This document shows, one piece after another, positions 7,928 through 15,497 of a DNA stretch of 48,983 bases. A program made the translations under genes and the position numbers. The first letter of the stretch is position 1; each line of letters opens with the position of its first letter. The notes below the pieces were generated by a model that was given only the letters and a program-made list of their open reading frames with translations, had not been told where the DNA came from and ran no database searches. The DNA lies in NCBI GenBank assembly GCA_016795245.1, contig JAEUIA010000099.1, positions 1-48,983 of the forward strand, written 5' to 3'. This DNA is from Planctomycetota bacterium. GTDB lineage: Bacteria > Planctomycetota > UBA1135 > GCA-002686595.

Positions 7928-9351
7928 GCGTGGCGTCCTCCGAGCAACACTTCGCACGAGATCCACGGGCCGCCGGCGTCGACGCGCGCGAGCTGTCCCT
8001 TGCCGCAATGGCCCGACCCCATGTCCCACATGAAGTCGCGCCCGACGCGATCGACCGAGCGCAGGACGTCGAAGGCCGTGCCCGAGATGTTCACGCCGCG
8101 GTTCAACGCTCCGCGCTTGCCGTTCTTGATCCTGTAGGCCGCCTTGGTGCCGAACATGAATTCGCCGTTCGAATCGGCCTGCCCGTTGGTGGCGCCTTCG
8201 AGCATGTAGCCGTCGTCGATCGCGGCGATCATCTCTTCGAGCGTCGACGTGCCGGGCGCGATGTAGGTGTTGCGCATGCGGATCAAGGGCTCGTTGTCGA
8301 ACTCGAACGCGCGTGCGTTGCCGGTCGGATGGACGCCGAAGTGCGCGGCGCTCTCGCGGTCGTGCAGGTAGGAGGTCAAGATGCCGTCCCGGATGATCGT
8401 CGTGCGCCCGGCGAGAACACCCTCGTCGTCGACTTGCAGCGAACCGCCCGCGCCGAGCTGGTATTCGCTGACGCCCGAATCGCACAGCGTGACGTGTTCG
8501 GATGCGACGCGCGTGCCGAGCTTGCCGGCCGCGACCGAACCGGCGGCGACGAAGTCGGCTTCGACCGTGTGGCCGACGGCTTCGTGCGTGAGGATCCCGA
8601 CCAGCGAGGGCGAGAGCAGCACCTTCATGCGTCCGCCGTCCGGGTAGGGGGCCGAGAGCAGATCGACGGCGACGCGCGCCGCGCGCTCCGACAGTTGTTC
8701 GGGCGCGCCGGAGCGAAACAGGCATTCCCATCCGCCCGTCGCGCCGCTGGCTTCGTAGCCGCGTTGGATTTCGCCCGCTTTGGAAGCGATCGCGGTCACG
8801 CTGAAGTCCGGGCGCACGAGGCGCGTCCAGGCTTTGGCGCCGTCGCTCGTGACGATGCCCTTCTCTTCGAAGACTTCGCGGTAGGAACACGAAGCACTCT
8901 GGATCGCGGCCGACTGCGCGCGCGTCGCGGCTTCGATGCGCAGGACCAGCTCGATGGTCGCGTCGATGGGTTTCTGCGACAGCTCGTCGAAGCCGTCGGA
9001 ATCGAAACGGCCGCGCGCCAGAGCGACCTGCGGCAGCGGATCGGAGCGCTCGGTACGCGCGCGCGCCGAGGCACGCGCGGCGGCGCGCGCGGACTGGATC
9101 GCGCGCTCGATCGCACTCGCTTCCAAGCGATCGGTGCTGGCGAATCCCCACGTGCCGTCTTCGAGCACGCGCACGCCTACACCGGAATGTTCGGTGACCT
9201 GCGCCGTGTCGACGCGGCCCTTTTCGACAGCGACCGCGCGCGTCTTCTTCTTGTGGTAGCGCAGCTCGACGAAGCCGCCGGCGTTCTGCGCCAGGACTTC
9301 GGAGAGCAGGTCGGTCGGATCTTGCAGGTGGCGTGCTTGAGTCTGGATCAT
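7924..9351 (-). CDS. tldD: TldD metalloprotease
   Basis: This is the catalytic subunit of the TldD/TldE heterodimer. The zinc site HEAVGH is visible at about 256-261, followed by TVEADFVAAGSVAAGKLG. Other family blocks are YLHDRESAAHFG, PTGNARAFEFDNEPLIRMRNTYIAPG and GEFMFGTKAAYRIKNGK. The ATG at 9351 gives 475 residues, the usual TldD length; an in-frame start ten codons upstream adds only a non-conserved tail. It overlaps pmbA by four bases downstream and is divergent from smpB, with 94 bases between the start codons. Confidence 0.92.
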   Translation of the reverse strand: MIQTQARHLQDPTDLLSEVLAQNAGGFVELRYHKKKTRAVAVEKGRVDTAQVTEHSGVGVRVLEDGTWGFASTDRLEASAIERAIQSARAAARASARARTERSDPLPQVALARGRFDSDGFDELSQKPIDATIELVLRIEAATRAQSAAIQSASCSYREVFEEKGIVTSDGAKAWTRLVRPDFSVTAIASKAGEIQRGYEASGATGGWECLFRSGAPEQLSERAARVAVDLLSAPYPDGGRMKVLLSPSLVGILTHEAVGHTVEADFVAAGSVAAGKLGTRVASEHVTLCDSGVSEYQLGAGGSLQVDDEGVLAGRTTIIRDGILTSYLHDRESAAHFGVHPTGNARAFEFDNEPLIRMRNTYIAPGTSTLEEMIAAIDDGYMLEGATNGQADSNGEFMFGTKAAYRIKNGKRGALNRGVNISGTAFDVLRSVDRVGRDFMWDMGSGHCGKGQLARVDAGGPWISCEVLLGGRHA

Positions 9352-9445
9352 GTGGGTGTGCGGGCCTTGCGTGCGCCGCATCAGGCAGCATCGGCCCTTT
9401 TTCGGCCGGACTCAAGCTCGATGCCGGTATCCTCGTTCGCCCCAC

Positions 9446-9919
9446 ATGAGCGAAAAACCTCGGGAGATCCGCTCGATCGCGACCAACAAGCGCGCACGCT
9501 TCGAGTTCCACATCCTGGAGGAACTTGAATGCGGCATCGCGTTGACCGGGACGGAGCTCAAGACCCTGCGTCAAGGCCGCTGCTCGATCCAGGAGGCCTG
9601 GGGCCACATCCGCCGCGACGAATTGTGGCTGGTCGGGGCCAACATCCCCGAGTACGCGCAGGGCAACGTGCACAACCACAAGCCCGACCGCGACCGCAGG
9701 TTGCTCGCGAAACGGCGCCAGATCGACGCGTGGAGCGGACAGGTCAAGACCAAGGGCACGACCATCGTCCCGCTCGCGCTCTACTTCCTGGGTTCGCGCG
9801 TCAAGGTCCGCCTCGCGCTGTGCAAGGGCAAGAAGCTGTACGACAAGCGCGCCGACAAGAAAGAGAAAGACGACAAGCGCGAAATCGAGCGCGCCATGTC
9901 GCGCGCGCGGCGCGGTTGA
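9446..9919 (+). CDS. smpB: SsrA-binding protein SmpB
   Basis: The 157-residue protein binds the tRNA-like domain of tmRNA and brings it to stalled ribosomes. Visible hallmarks are the N-terminal IATNKRARFEFHILEELECGIALTGTE region (split here by function, not sequence), IPEYAQGNVHNHKPDRDRRLL, KGTTIVPLALYFL and the basic C-terminal tail KKEKDDKREIERAMSRARR. The internal ATG at 9446 was chosen because upstream residues are non-conserved. Its RNA partner ssrA begins 148 bases downstream on the same strand, a common pairing that supports both calls. Confidence 0.96.
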   Translation: MSEKPREIRSIATNKRARFEFHILEELECGIALTGTELKTLRQGRCSIQEAWGHIRRDELWLVGANIPEYAQGNVHNHKPDRDRRLLAKRRQIDAWSGQVKTKGTTIVPLALYFLGSRVKVRLALCKGKKLYDKRADKKEKDDKREIERAMSRARRG

Positions 9920-10027
9920 GCGTCGCCTTTCCGGGTCTGCTCCCGACGCGCGACTCGCGGCGCAACCCACGCCGCACTCGAACTACCAGGCAGGTGTCGC
10001 TCCGCTACTCTTCAGCGTCTTGGTGAG

Positions 10028-10055
10028 TTGGAGTTCGCCCCCCCTGTGCTACACT
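10028..10055 (+). promoter_or_regulatory. Sigma70-like promoter of tmRNA
   Basis: The -35 element TTGGAG (10028-10033) and -10 element TACACT (10050-10055) are 16 bp apart, and the -10 ends 12 bp before the tmRNA 5' end. The position suits a stable RNA gene transcribed from its own promoter, separately from smpB. Confidence 0.65.
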
Positions 10056-10067
10056 TTTTCGAACTAG

Positions 10068-10422
10068 GGGGGCGCACTGGTTTCGACTGGTTTCGTTCAG
10101 CCCTGGGTTGCGTGTCGGGCATCTCGAGTCAGCCCGTAAAATCCTCTCGGGACGGCATTACATGCCAACAACTTTTCTCTCGCTGCCTGATTCGTCATGC
10201 AGCCGTCTACCCGGGAAGTGCCTGCGGTCCTGGGTAGACGCCACTAGCAGGCTGGCCGGCGAGTCGCGCCTCGGGGCGGACCGGTGAGAAACTTCCGAAG
10301 CTGGCGCACGAGCGGCTCGTCCACGAACGGCCCGCGCGCGAGATCCAACCGTGGAACACACACGTAGATGCCCTGGGTGAGAAGATTTCAGGACGTGGGT
10401 TCAATTCCCACCGCCTCCACCA
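10068..10422 (+). ncRNA. ssrA: Transfer-messenger RNA (tmRNA, SsrA RNA)
   Basis: This 355-nt RNA rescues stalled ribosomes and appends a degradation tag. The 5' end GGGGGCGCACTGGTTTCGAC and the 3' end with GGTTCAATTCCC and CGCCTCC-A-CCA form the tRNA-like half. Acceptor GGGGGCG pairs with CGCCTCC. The internal reading frame ends CTC GCT GCC TGA, giving the typical Leu-Ala-Ala tag terminus. It lies just downstream of smpB. The one-piece arrangement, without circular permutation, is clear from the order of 5' and 3' halves. Confidence 0.95.
10155..10190 (+). other. tmRNA tag reading frame (ALHANNFSLAA)
   Basis: Reading from the GCA resume codon at 10155, the frame encodes ALHANNFSLAA and stops at TGA 10188-10190. 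The C-terminal LAA is the usual ClpXP/ClpAP recognition end. The resume codon is inferred by analogy with alanine-starting tags, so the first residues are less certain than the last five. Confidence 0.75.
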
Positions 10423-10435
10423 ATTCAGCCTCTGG

Positions 10436-11566
10436 ATGAAAAGCCCGGCGGCCGTAGACTCTCCGCCCGTGAATTCCGCAGTCCGGCTCCTCGGGGTGAT
10501 TCTCTGTCTCATGACCGCGGCGTGCCGCGTCACCGAGGCCAAGATCTACAACCTCGAACAGCTGCACGACGAGAACTCGCACCACCGCTACCGCGCGGCG
10601 CTCGAGGGAGATTGGGAGTACGTGCTGCGGCACAAGCTCCTGAGTGTCTTCAAGCTCGCGGGCGCCAACCTGAACGAGAAGTCGCCGTCCAAGGTCGAAG
10701 CGCCGGCGGATGAGTGCCTCGCGAACCTGATCGCGCTCGAAGAGGCCGACCCGCGCGACCCGTTCATCGCCGGCCGGCAGGTGGAGTGGTTCGCGCGACT
10801 GTCGGTCGAAGACCCGTGGAGCCTGTCGCGCGAGCGCGCCGTCACGGGTCTGGCGCAGGCCGGTGAGCGCCTCGCAGCCGGTCTGCCGCGCGCACTCGGC
10901 GGCGACCAGGTCCCGGCGACGCCGGAGATCCTCGCCGAACACCTCACGCGCGTCGTGAAGGCCATGCGCGCCGTGATCGAACGCCAGGGGACGCGCGCCG
11001 AACTCCTGCGAGCCTGCGACGACGTGCGCGAACTCGACCTCGATCTTGCCGGCGCGCGGCGCGCCTTGCGCGTCGCTTGCGAGCTGGTGAAGGCGGCCGG
11101 CACGCGCGACCCCGACCTCGAACCGCTCGCGGCCTGGAACGCCGACCTGCAGCGCGTGTGCATCACGCGTGCCCTGGCGCTCGCCATCGACGACAAGGAA
11201 CCGCGCGTGCGCGCCGCGGCGCTCGCGAGTTCCGCGCGCATCGGCGGACGCGCGGCGGTGGATACGGTCTTGTTCGACCGCTTGATGCGCGAGAGCGAGC
11301 CCGTGGTCACGATCGCGATCGTCGATACCTTGGCGCGCCTGGGCCCCGAAGCACTGGAGGACAAACCCGGCGGCAAGTCGCGCGGGGATTGGTTGCGCGC
11401 GCTGTACACGCTGGTCGAGCGCTCGCGCGACAGCGAAGTGCGCGTGCACGCGATGCTCGCGCTGGGACGGCTTTCGGGCTCGGGCCTCTCGAGTCTGCGC
11501 GAGGAAGACTGGCAGAGCTGGTGGTACGCGCGCGCCGAGAAGTCCGACACCGGAGCCGGTCTTTGA
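10436..11566 (+). CDS. HEAT-like repeat lipoprotein
   Basis: The N-terminus has a lipobox-type signal (LLGVILCLMTAAC), so the mature protein should be lipid-anchored at the predicted cysteine. The rest is mostly alpha-helical. Helical pairs rich in Ala and Arg near the C-terminus (PRVRAAALASSARIGG, EVRVHAMLALGRLSG) look like HEAT/PBS repeats, which usually mediate protein-protein contact. The ATG at 10436 gives 376 aa; a GTG at 10469 would give a tighter 19-residue signal peptide and may be the true start. It begins 13 bases after tmRNA and may read through from the ssrA promoter. Its stop overlaps the next gene's TTG start. No specific function can be named. Confidence 0.7.
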   Translation: MKSPAAVDSPPVNSAVRLLGVILCLMTAACRVTEAKIYNLEQLHDENSHHRYRAALEGDWEYVLRHKLLSVFKLAGANLNEKSPSKVEAPADECLANLIALEEADPRDPFIAGRQVEWFARLSVEDPWSLSRERAVTGLAQAGERLAAGLPRALGGDQVPATPEILAEHLTRVVKAMRAVIERQGTRAELLRACDDVRELDLDLAGARRALRVACELVKAAGTRDPDLEPLAAWNADLQRVCITRALALAIDDKEPRVRAAALASSARIGGRAAVDTVLFDRLMRESEPVVTIAIVDTLARLGPEALEDKPGGKSRGDWLRALYTLVERSRDSEVRVHAMLALGRLSGSGLSSLREEDWQSWWYARAEKSDTGAGL

Positions 11567-12828
11567 GCTCGAACGCGGGCCAGAGCGCAGAGACAGCGAA
11601 GAAGCGCGGAGGGCTGCTCGGCGTCCTGCGCATCGTGTTCGCCGTCGCGTTGCTCGCGCTGGTCGCGTACTACGTGCCCTGGCGCGACCGTCTGACCTGC
11701 ACCACGGCGACCGGCAGTTCGGCGCTGGCGGGCGAGATCCGCGGCGATTGGAAGGACCGCGAGATCGAATTCGTGATCGATCCCGCGGAGCACGTCGGAT
11801 CCGAATGGCCGCAGCGCATCGAGGACGCGCGCGCCGCCCGCCAACCAGCGCGCATCACGCGCACCGATTCTGCCGACCTGCCGCGCCTCGATTGGCGACC
11901 GGGCATGTTGCGCGTGTTCCGCGAAGTGCGCCCGGCGGGTCTCTTCCTGGCGCTCGGTCTGATGACGCTCGGTGCGCTGGTCGCGATCGCGCGTTGGAAG
12001 GGGCTGCTCGCGATCGCCGGTTGTGCGACGACGTTCGCGACCGCGTTCCGGCTCTCTTTCCTCGGGCTGTTCTTCAACCTGATCGTGCCCGGCTTGACCG
12101 GCGGCGACGTGATCAAGGCGATCCTGGTGGTGCGCGAACACCCCGAGCGCCGCGCCGATGCGTTGATGTCGGTGATCGTCGACCGCGGGTTGGGCCTCCT
12201 GGTGTTGATCGGGCTCGCCGTGTGCGTCACGTGGTGGCCGGGTTCGCGCTTCGACGAAGTGCGCCTCGCGGTGCTGCTCACGTTCGTCGGCATCCTGTTC
12301 GCCCTGTGGGTGTTCCTCGCGCCGCTGCCGCGCCGCGTGCTCAAGATCGAGCGCCTCCTCTTGAAACTGCCGCAGAAGGACCGCATCGCGGCGCTCGATC
12401 GCGCGCTGCGCCTGTACGGATCCCATCCGGTCAAGCTCGGGATCGCGATCGCGCTGTCGATCTTGAACCACGGCGCGTTGGCGCTGGGATTGTTCGCGCT
12501 GGGCTGGGCCTTCGGAGAGACGCAGCTCTCGTATCCGGAGTATCTGGGCGTCGCCTCGATCGCCAACACCGTCAGCTCGATCCCGATCGCGCCCGGCGGT
12601 TGGGGTGTGGGCGAAGCGGCGTACGCGTCGATGTTCCACATGCTCTCGGCGCCCGCGACCTTGGGCATCGCGGTCAGCGTGACGTTCCGCTTGTTGACGA
12701 TGGGCATGGGACTCGTCGGCGGATTGTTCTTGTTGATGCCGAGCGGCAAGTCGATGCGCGCCGAGATCCACGAGGCCGAAGTCGCGGCCGGCGTCGCGAG
12801 CGATGCACCCGATGGATCGACGCAGTGA
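11563..12828 (+). CDS. LPG-synthase-type (YbhN/AglD family) integral membrane protein
   Basis: This 421-residue protein has one N-terminal TM segment (about 18-37), a hydrophilic domain (40-120) and then a multi-TM domain. The core blocks FLGLFFNLIVPGLTGGDVIKA (split at about 167-187), SVIVDRGLGLLVLIGLA and IPIAPGGWGVGEAAY match the lysylphosphatidylglycerol synthase TM / UPF0104 family. Members move or modify lipid-linked substrates; the substrate here is unknown. The TTG start at 11563 overlaps the preceding stop (TTGA), indicating coupling with the lipoprotein. An extra soluble loop between TM1 and TM2 (residues 40-120) is larger than usual. Confidence 0.82.
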   Translation: MSSNAGQSAETAKKRGGLLGVLRIVFAVALLALVAYYVPWRDRLTCTTATGSSALAGEIRGDWKDREIEFVIDPAEHVGSEWPQRIEDARAARQPARITRTDSADLPRLDWRPGMLRVFREVRPAGLFLALGLMTLGALVAIARWKGLLAIAGCATTFATAFRLSFLGLFFNLIVPGLTGGDVIKAILVVREHPERRADALMSVIVDRGLGLLVLIGLAVCVTWWPGSRFDEVRLAVLLTFVGILFALWVFLAPLPRRVLKIERLLLKLPQKDRIAALDRALRLYGSHPVKLGIAIALSILNHGALALGLFALGWAFGETQLSYPEYLGVASIANTVSSIPIAPGGWGVGEAAYASMFHMLSAPATLGIAVSVTFRLLTMGMGLVGGLFLLMPSGKSMRAEIHEAEVAAGVASDAPDGSTQ

Positions 12829-12889
12829 GCGCGGAATCCAGCTCTTTTGGCTTGTCATCGGCACGAATCCAAAGGCAACGTAGAAGCTA

Positions 12890-13792
12890 ATGTCACTCCT
12901 CGTCATCGGAACTCTCGCGTACGACACCGTCGAAACCATGCACACCCGTCGCGCCGACGTGTTGGGCGGGTCGGCGATGTATTTCTCGATCGCCGCCGGG
13001 CAATTCGTCCCGGTTCAACTCGTCGCGGTGGTGGGGAAGGACTTCAGGCCGCAAGACATCGAGCTCTTGAAGGCGAGTCGCGTCGACGTTTCGGGCGTCG
13101 AGCACGCCGAAGGGCGCACGTTCCGCTGGTCGGGACGCTACGAATCGGATTGGAATACGCGCCACACGCTGGAGACGCAGCTGAACGTGTTCGAACGCTT
13201 CGATCCCAAAGTGCCGGCGGCGATGCGCGCGGCGAACTGGGTGTTTCTCGCCAACGCAGCACCGCGCGTGCAGATGCGCGCACTCGAACAGGTCACCAAG
13301 CCGAAATTCACGGTCGTCGACACCATGAATCTGTGGATCGACACAGCGCGCGCGGATCTCTTGCAGCTCTTGCGCAAGGTCGACGCGGTGGTGTTGAACG
13401 ACGAGGAAGCGCGCATGCTCACCGGCGAGCGCAACCTGATCAAGGCCGCCGGATCCGTGCTCGGACTCGGTCCGCGCTACGTGATCTTGAAAAAGGGCGA
13501 ACACGGCGCGTTCCTGCTCGGGAACGACGTGCATTTCTCGCTGCCCGCGTACCCGATCGACGAAGTCGTCGACCCGACCGGCGCCGGCGATTCCTTCGCG
13601 GGCGGGTTCATGGGCTACATCGCCGAGAAGGGCAACGTGAGGCCCGAGACGCTGCGCGCCGCGATGTTGTACGGCACCGTCTCGGCTTCGTGGTGTGTCC
13701 AGGGCTTCGGGGTCGAGGCCCTGTCAGGCCGCACGCGCGCCGACATCGACGGACGCTTCGACGAACTGCGCACGATCTGCACGATCGGGTGA
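12890..13792 (+). CDS. PfkB-family carbohydrate/nucleoside kinase
   Basis: The 300-residue protein should transfer phosphate from ATP to a sugar or nucleoside hydroxyl. It has the N-terminal GGSAMYFSIAAGQF substrate region and the C-terminal ATP/anion-hole signature VDPTGAGDSFAGGFMGY (about 225-241), with its Asp as catalytic base. VVLNDEEARMLTGE is the second family block. The substrate cannot be read from sequence; the short N-terminal lid resembles the adenosine/ribokinase-like members. It stands 61 bases after the membrane protein and is followed by a long untranslated region containing a strong hairpin. Confidence 0.88.
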   Translation: MSLLVIGTLAYDTVETMHTRRADVLGGSAMYFSIAAGQFVPVQLVAVVGKDFRPQDIELLKASRVDVSGVEHAEGRTFRWSGRYESDWNTRHTLETQLNVFERFDPKVPAAMRAANWVFLANAAPRVQMRALEQVTKPKFTVVDTMNLWIDTARADLLQLLRKVDAVVLNDEEARMLTGERNLIKAAGSVLGLGPRYVILKKGEHGAFLLGNDVHFSLPAYPIDEVVDPTGAGDSFAGGFMGYIAEKGNVRPETLRAAMLYGTVSASWCVQGFGVEALSGRTRADIDGRFDELRTICTIG

Positions 13793-13819
13793 ACGGCGTC
13801 GGAGCGGCGGCGGGAGGCT

Positions 13820-13913
13820 GTACACGGTCATTTTCTCCCCGATTCGCAGGCGTAGAACCGCGCGCCGGCTTGCGGTTCCACGTCGGCGAATCGGGGAGAG
13901 GATGACCGTGTAC
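13820..13913. repeat. 94-bp hairpin with about 42-bp arms
   Basis: Left arm 13820-13861 begins GTACACGGTCATTTTCTCCC and pairs with the right arm 13872-13913, which ends GGATGACCGTGTAC, with a loop of about 10 bases. Only a few mismatches interrupt the stem. It begins 27 bp after the stop codon of the PfkB kinase. No run of T follows it, so a classic intrinsic terminator is doubtful; a mobile palindromic element is the alternative. Confidence 0.75.
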
Positions 13914-14230
13914 CGCACCCCCGAACTCTCCCCACGCGTCCCCACCCCGTTGTCGAACCATGGGGGGGGAGTAAGTGTGCGCGGGTCACTCCTTGACCCG
14001 CCCCCGAGGCTGCGCTTTAGAAGCACGCGTCGAATGCTGTTCCCAGGCTGATGGCGGCGCACCCTTCATCGGCCTCGCGCTGCGCAAGTCACCGCGCGAG
14101 AAAAGCGACCCCCGACCCAAGAAACCAACCCCAGCCCCAAAAGATCCGCTTTCACCCGCAACCGCCCCGCCCCGCGCTCGTCGTAGAGGGCAGCCAGACC
14201 CACATCCGCGCACCCACCCCGACCATCACC

Positions 14231-14258
14231 TTGTTCCGCGCACGAGATCCTCTATACA
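14231..14258 (+). promoter_or_regulatory. Sigma70-like promoter of recA
   Basis: TTGTTC (14231-14236) and TATACA (14253-14258) are 16 bp apart, about 76 bases before the recA start. I see no clear LexA box of a known type overlapping it, so SOS control cannot be claimed. Confidence 0.5.
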
Positions 14259-14334
14259 GTCCATCCGTGAGCGCCGGTCGGGGGCCAGCCAGCCTTGACC
14301 CGTAGGACGCGAGGGCGTCCAGAAGAAGTCGACC

Positions 14335-15486
14335 GTGAAAGAAGCAACCAGCGTCCAGAAACAGAAGAACGAGAAATCCACACCGCAGTCGCGCGAGAGC
14401 CTGGAGAAGGCCAAGTCGCTCGACGCCGCGATGTCCGAGATCGAAAAGGCCTTCGGCAAGGGCGCGATCATGCGCCTCGGCGAAGGCACGATCATCAAGG
14501 AGGTCAAGGGCATCAGCACGGGCTCCGTCGGACTCGACGTGGGCCTCGGCGGCATGGGCCTCCCGCGCGGCCGCGTGGTCGAGATCTTCGGGCCGGAGAG
14601 CTCGGGCAAGACCACGTTGACCCTGCACGTGATCGCCAACGCGCAGAAGACGGGCGGCATCTGCGCCTTCGTCGACGCCGAGCACGCGCTCGATCCGGGT
14701 TACGCGCGCAAGCTGGGCGTGAAGCTCGACGACCTGCTCGTGTCGCAGCCCGACACGGGTGAACAAGCGCTCGAGATCGTCGAGACGCTCGTGCGCAGCA
14801 ACGCCGTCGACGTGGTCGTGATCGACTCGGTCGCGGCGCTCGTGCCGCGCGCCGAAATCGCGGGCGAGATGGGCGACAGCTTCGTCGGCCTGCACGCGCG
14901 CTTGATGAGCCAGGCCTTGCGCAAATTGACCGGCGCCATCGCCAAGTCAGATTGCCTCGTGATCTTCATCAACCAGATCCGCGAGAAGATCGGCGTCATG
15001 TTCGGCAGCCCCGAGACGACGACCGGCGGCCGCGCGCTCAAGTTCTACGCGTCCGTGCGCCTCGACATCCGCCGCATCGGACAGCTCAAGGACGGCGACG
15101 CCGTCATCGGCAACCGCACCAAGGTCACGGTCGTCAAGAACAAGGTCGCGCCGCCGTTCAGGAAGTGCGAATTCGACATCCTGTTCAACCGCGGGATCAG
15201 CCGCGAAGGCGAGATGCTCGAACTCGGCGTGCTCGACGGCATCGTGGTGAAATCGGGCACCTGGTACTCGCTCAAGCATCCGACCGAAGGCGAAGTGCGC
15301 CTGGGTCAAGGCCTCGAGAAGGCGCGCCAGTTCCTGATCGACAACCCCGACATCGGTGCGCAGATCGAGATCGCCTTGAAGGGCAAGCTCGTGCCGCAGA
15401 TGGCGAGCGGGGAAGACACGAGCGGCGACGGCGACGGCGACGAGGGCGGCGAAAAACCGGCCTCGGGCAAAGCCTCCCGCTCCTGA
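14335..15486 (+). CDS. recA: Recombinase RecA
   Basis: This ATP-dependent strand-exchange protein coats single-stranded DNA, drives homologous recombination and stimulates LexA-type cleavage. Walker [10 protein letters not shown] lies at about 86-94, followed by [10 protein letters not shown], the Walker B region [18 protein letters not shown], the loop [22 protein letters not shown] and the C-terminal domain. The 383-residue length includes a Lys/Gln-rich N-terminal extension of about 25 residues and an acidic Gly/Asp-rich C-terminal tail, which in known RecAs modulates DNA binding. The GTG start at 14335 fits the length. alaS follows after 11 bases, a frequent recA neighbour and probably one operon. 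Confidence 0.97.
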   Translation: MKEATSVQKQKNEKSTPQSRESLEKAKSLDAAMSEIEKAFGKGAIMRLGEGTIIKEVKGISTGSVGLDVGLGGMGLPRGRVVEIFGPESSGKTTLTLHVIANAQKTGGICAFVDAEHALDPGYARKLGVKLDDLLVSQPDTGEQALEIVETLVRSNAVDVVVIDSVAALVPRAEIAGEMGDSFVGLHARLMSQALRKLTGAIAKSDCLVIFINQIREKIGVMFGSPETTTGGRALKFYASVRLDIRRIGQLKDGDAVIGNRTKVTVVKNKVAPPFRKCEFDILFNRGISREGEMLELGVLDGIVVKSGTWYSLKHPTEGEVRLGQGLEKARQFLIDNPDIGAQIEIALKGKLVPQMASGEDTSGDGDGDEGGEKPASGKASRS

Positions 15487-15497
15487 GCGCGTCGCGC

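Larger units (their letters stand above)
13793..14334. other. Intergenic region before recA, with hairpin and dispersed repeat fragments
   Basis: This 542-base gap contains the 94-bp hairpin at 13820-13913, a small inverted repeat GCGGGTCA/TGACCCGC near 13979-14001, and the motif GTCCCCACCCCGTTGTCGA (13938-13956), which has a close copy at 48898-48916. A stretch around 14006-14095 resembles the inner part of the long inverted repeat at 5.7 kb (AAGCACGC, CGAATGC, CCTCGCGCTGCG in the same order). The last 100 bases hold the recA promoter. No gene is recognised. Confidence 0.55.

Noticed and set aside
14231..14300. LexA box upstream of recA
   Set aside because: No clear palindrome of a known LexA type overlaps the promoter; LexA sites vary among phyla, so neither presence nor absence can be claimed.
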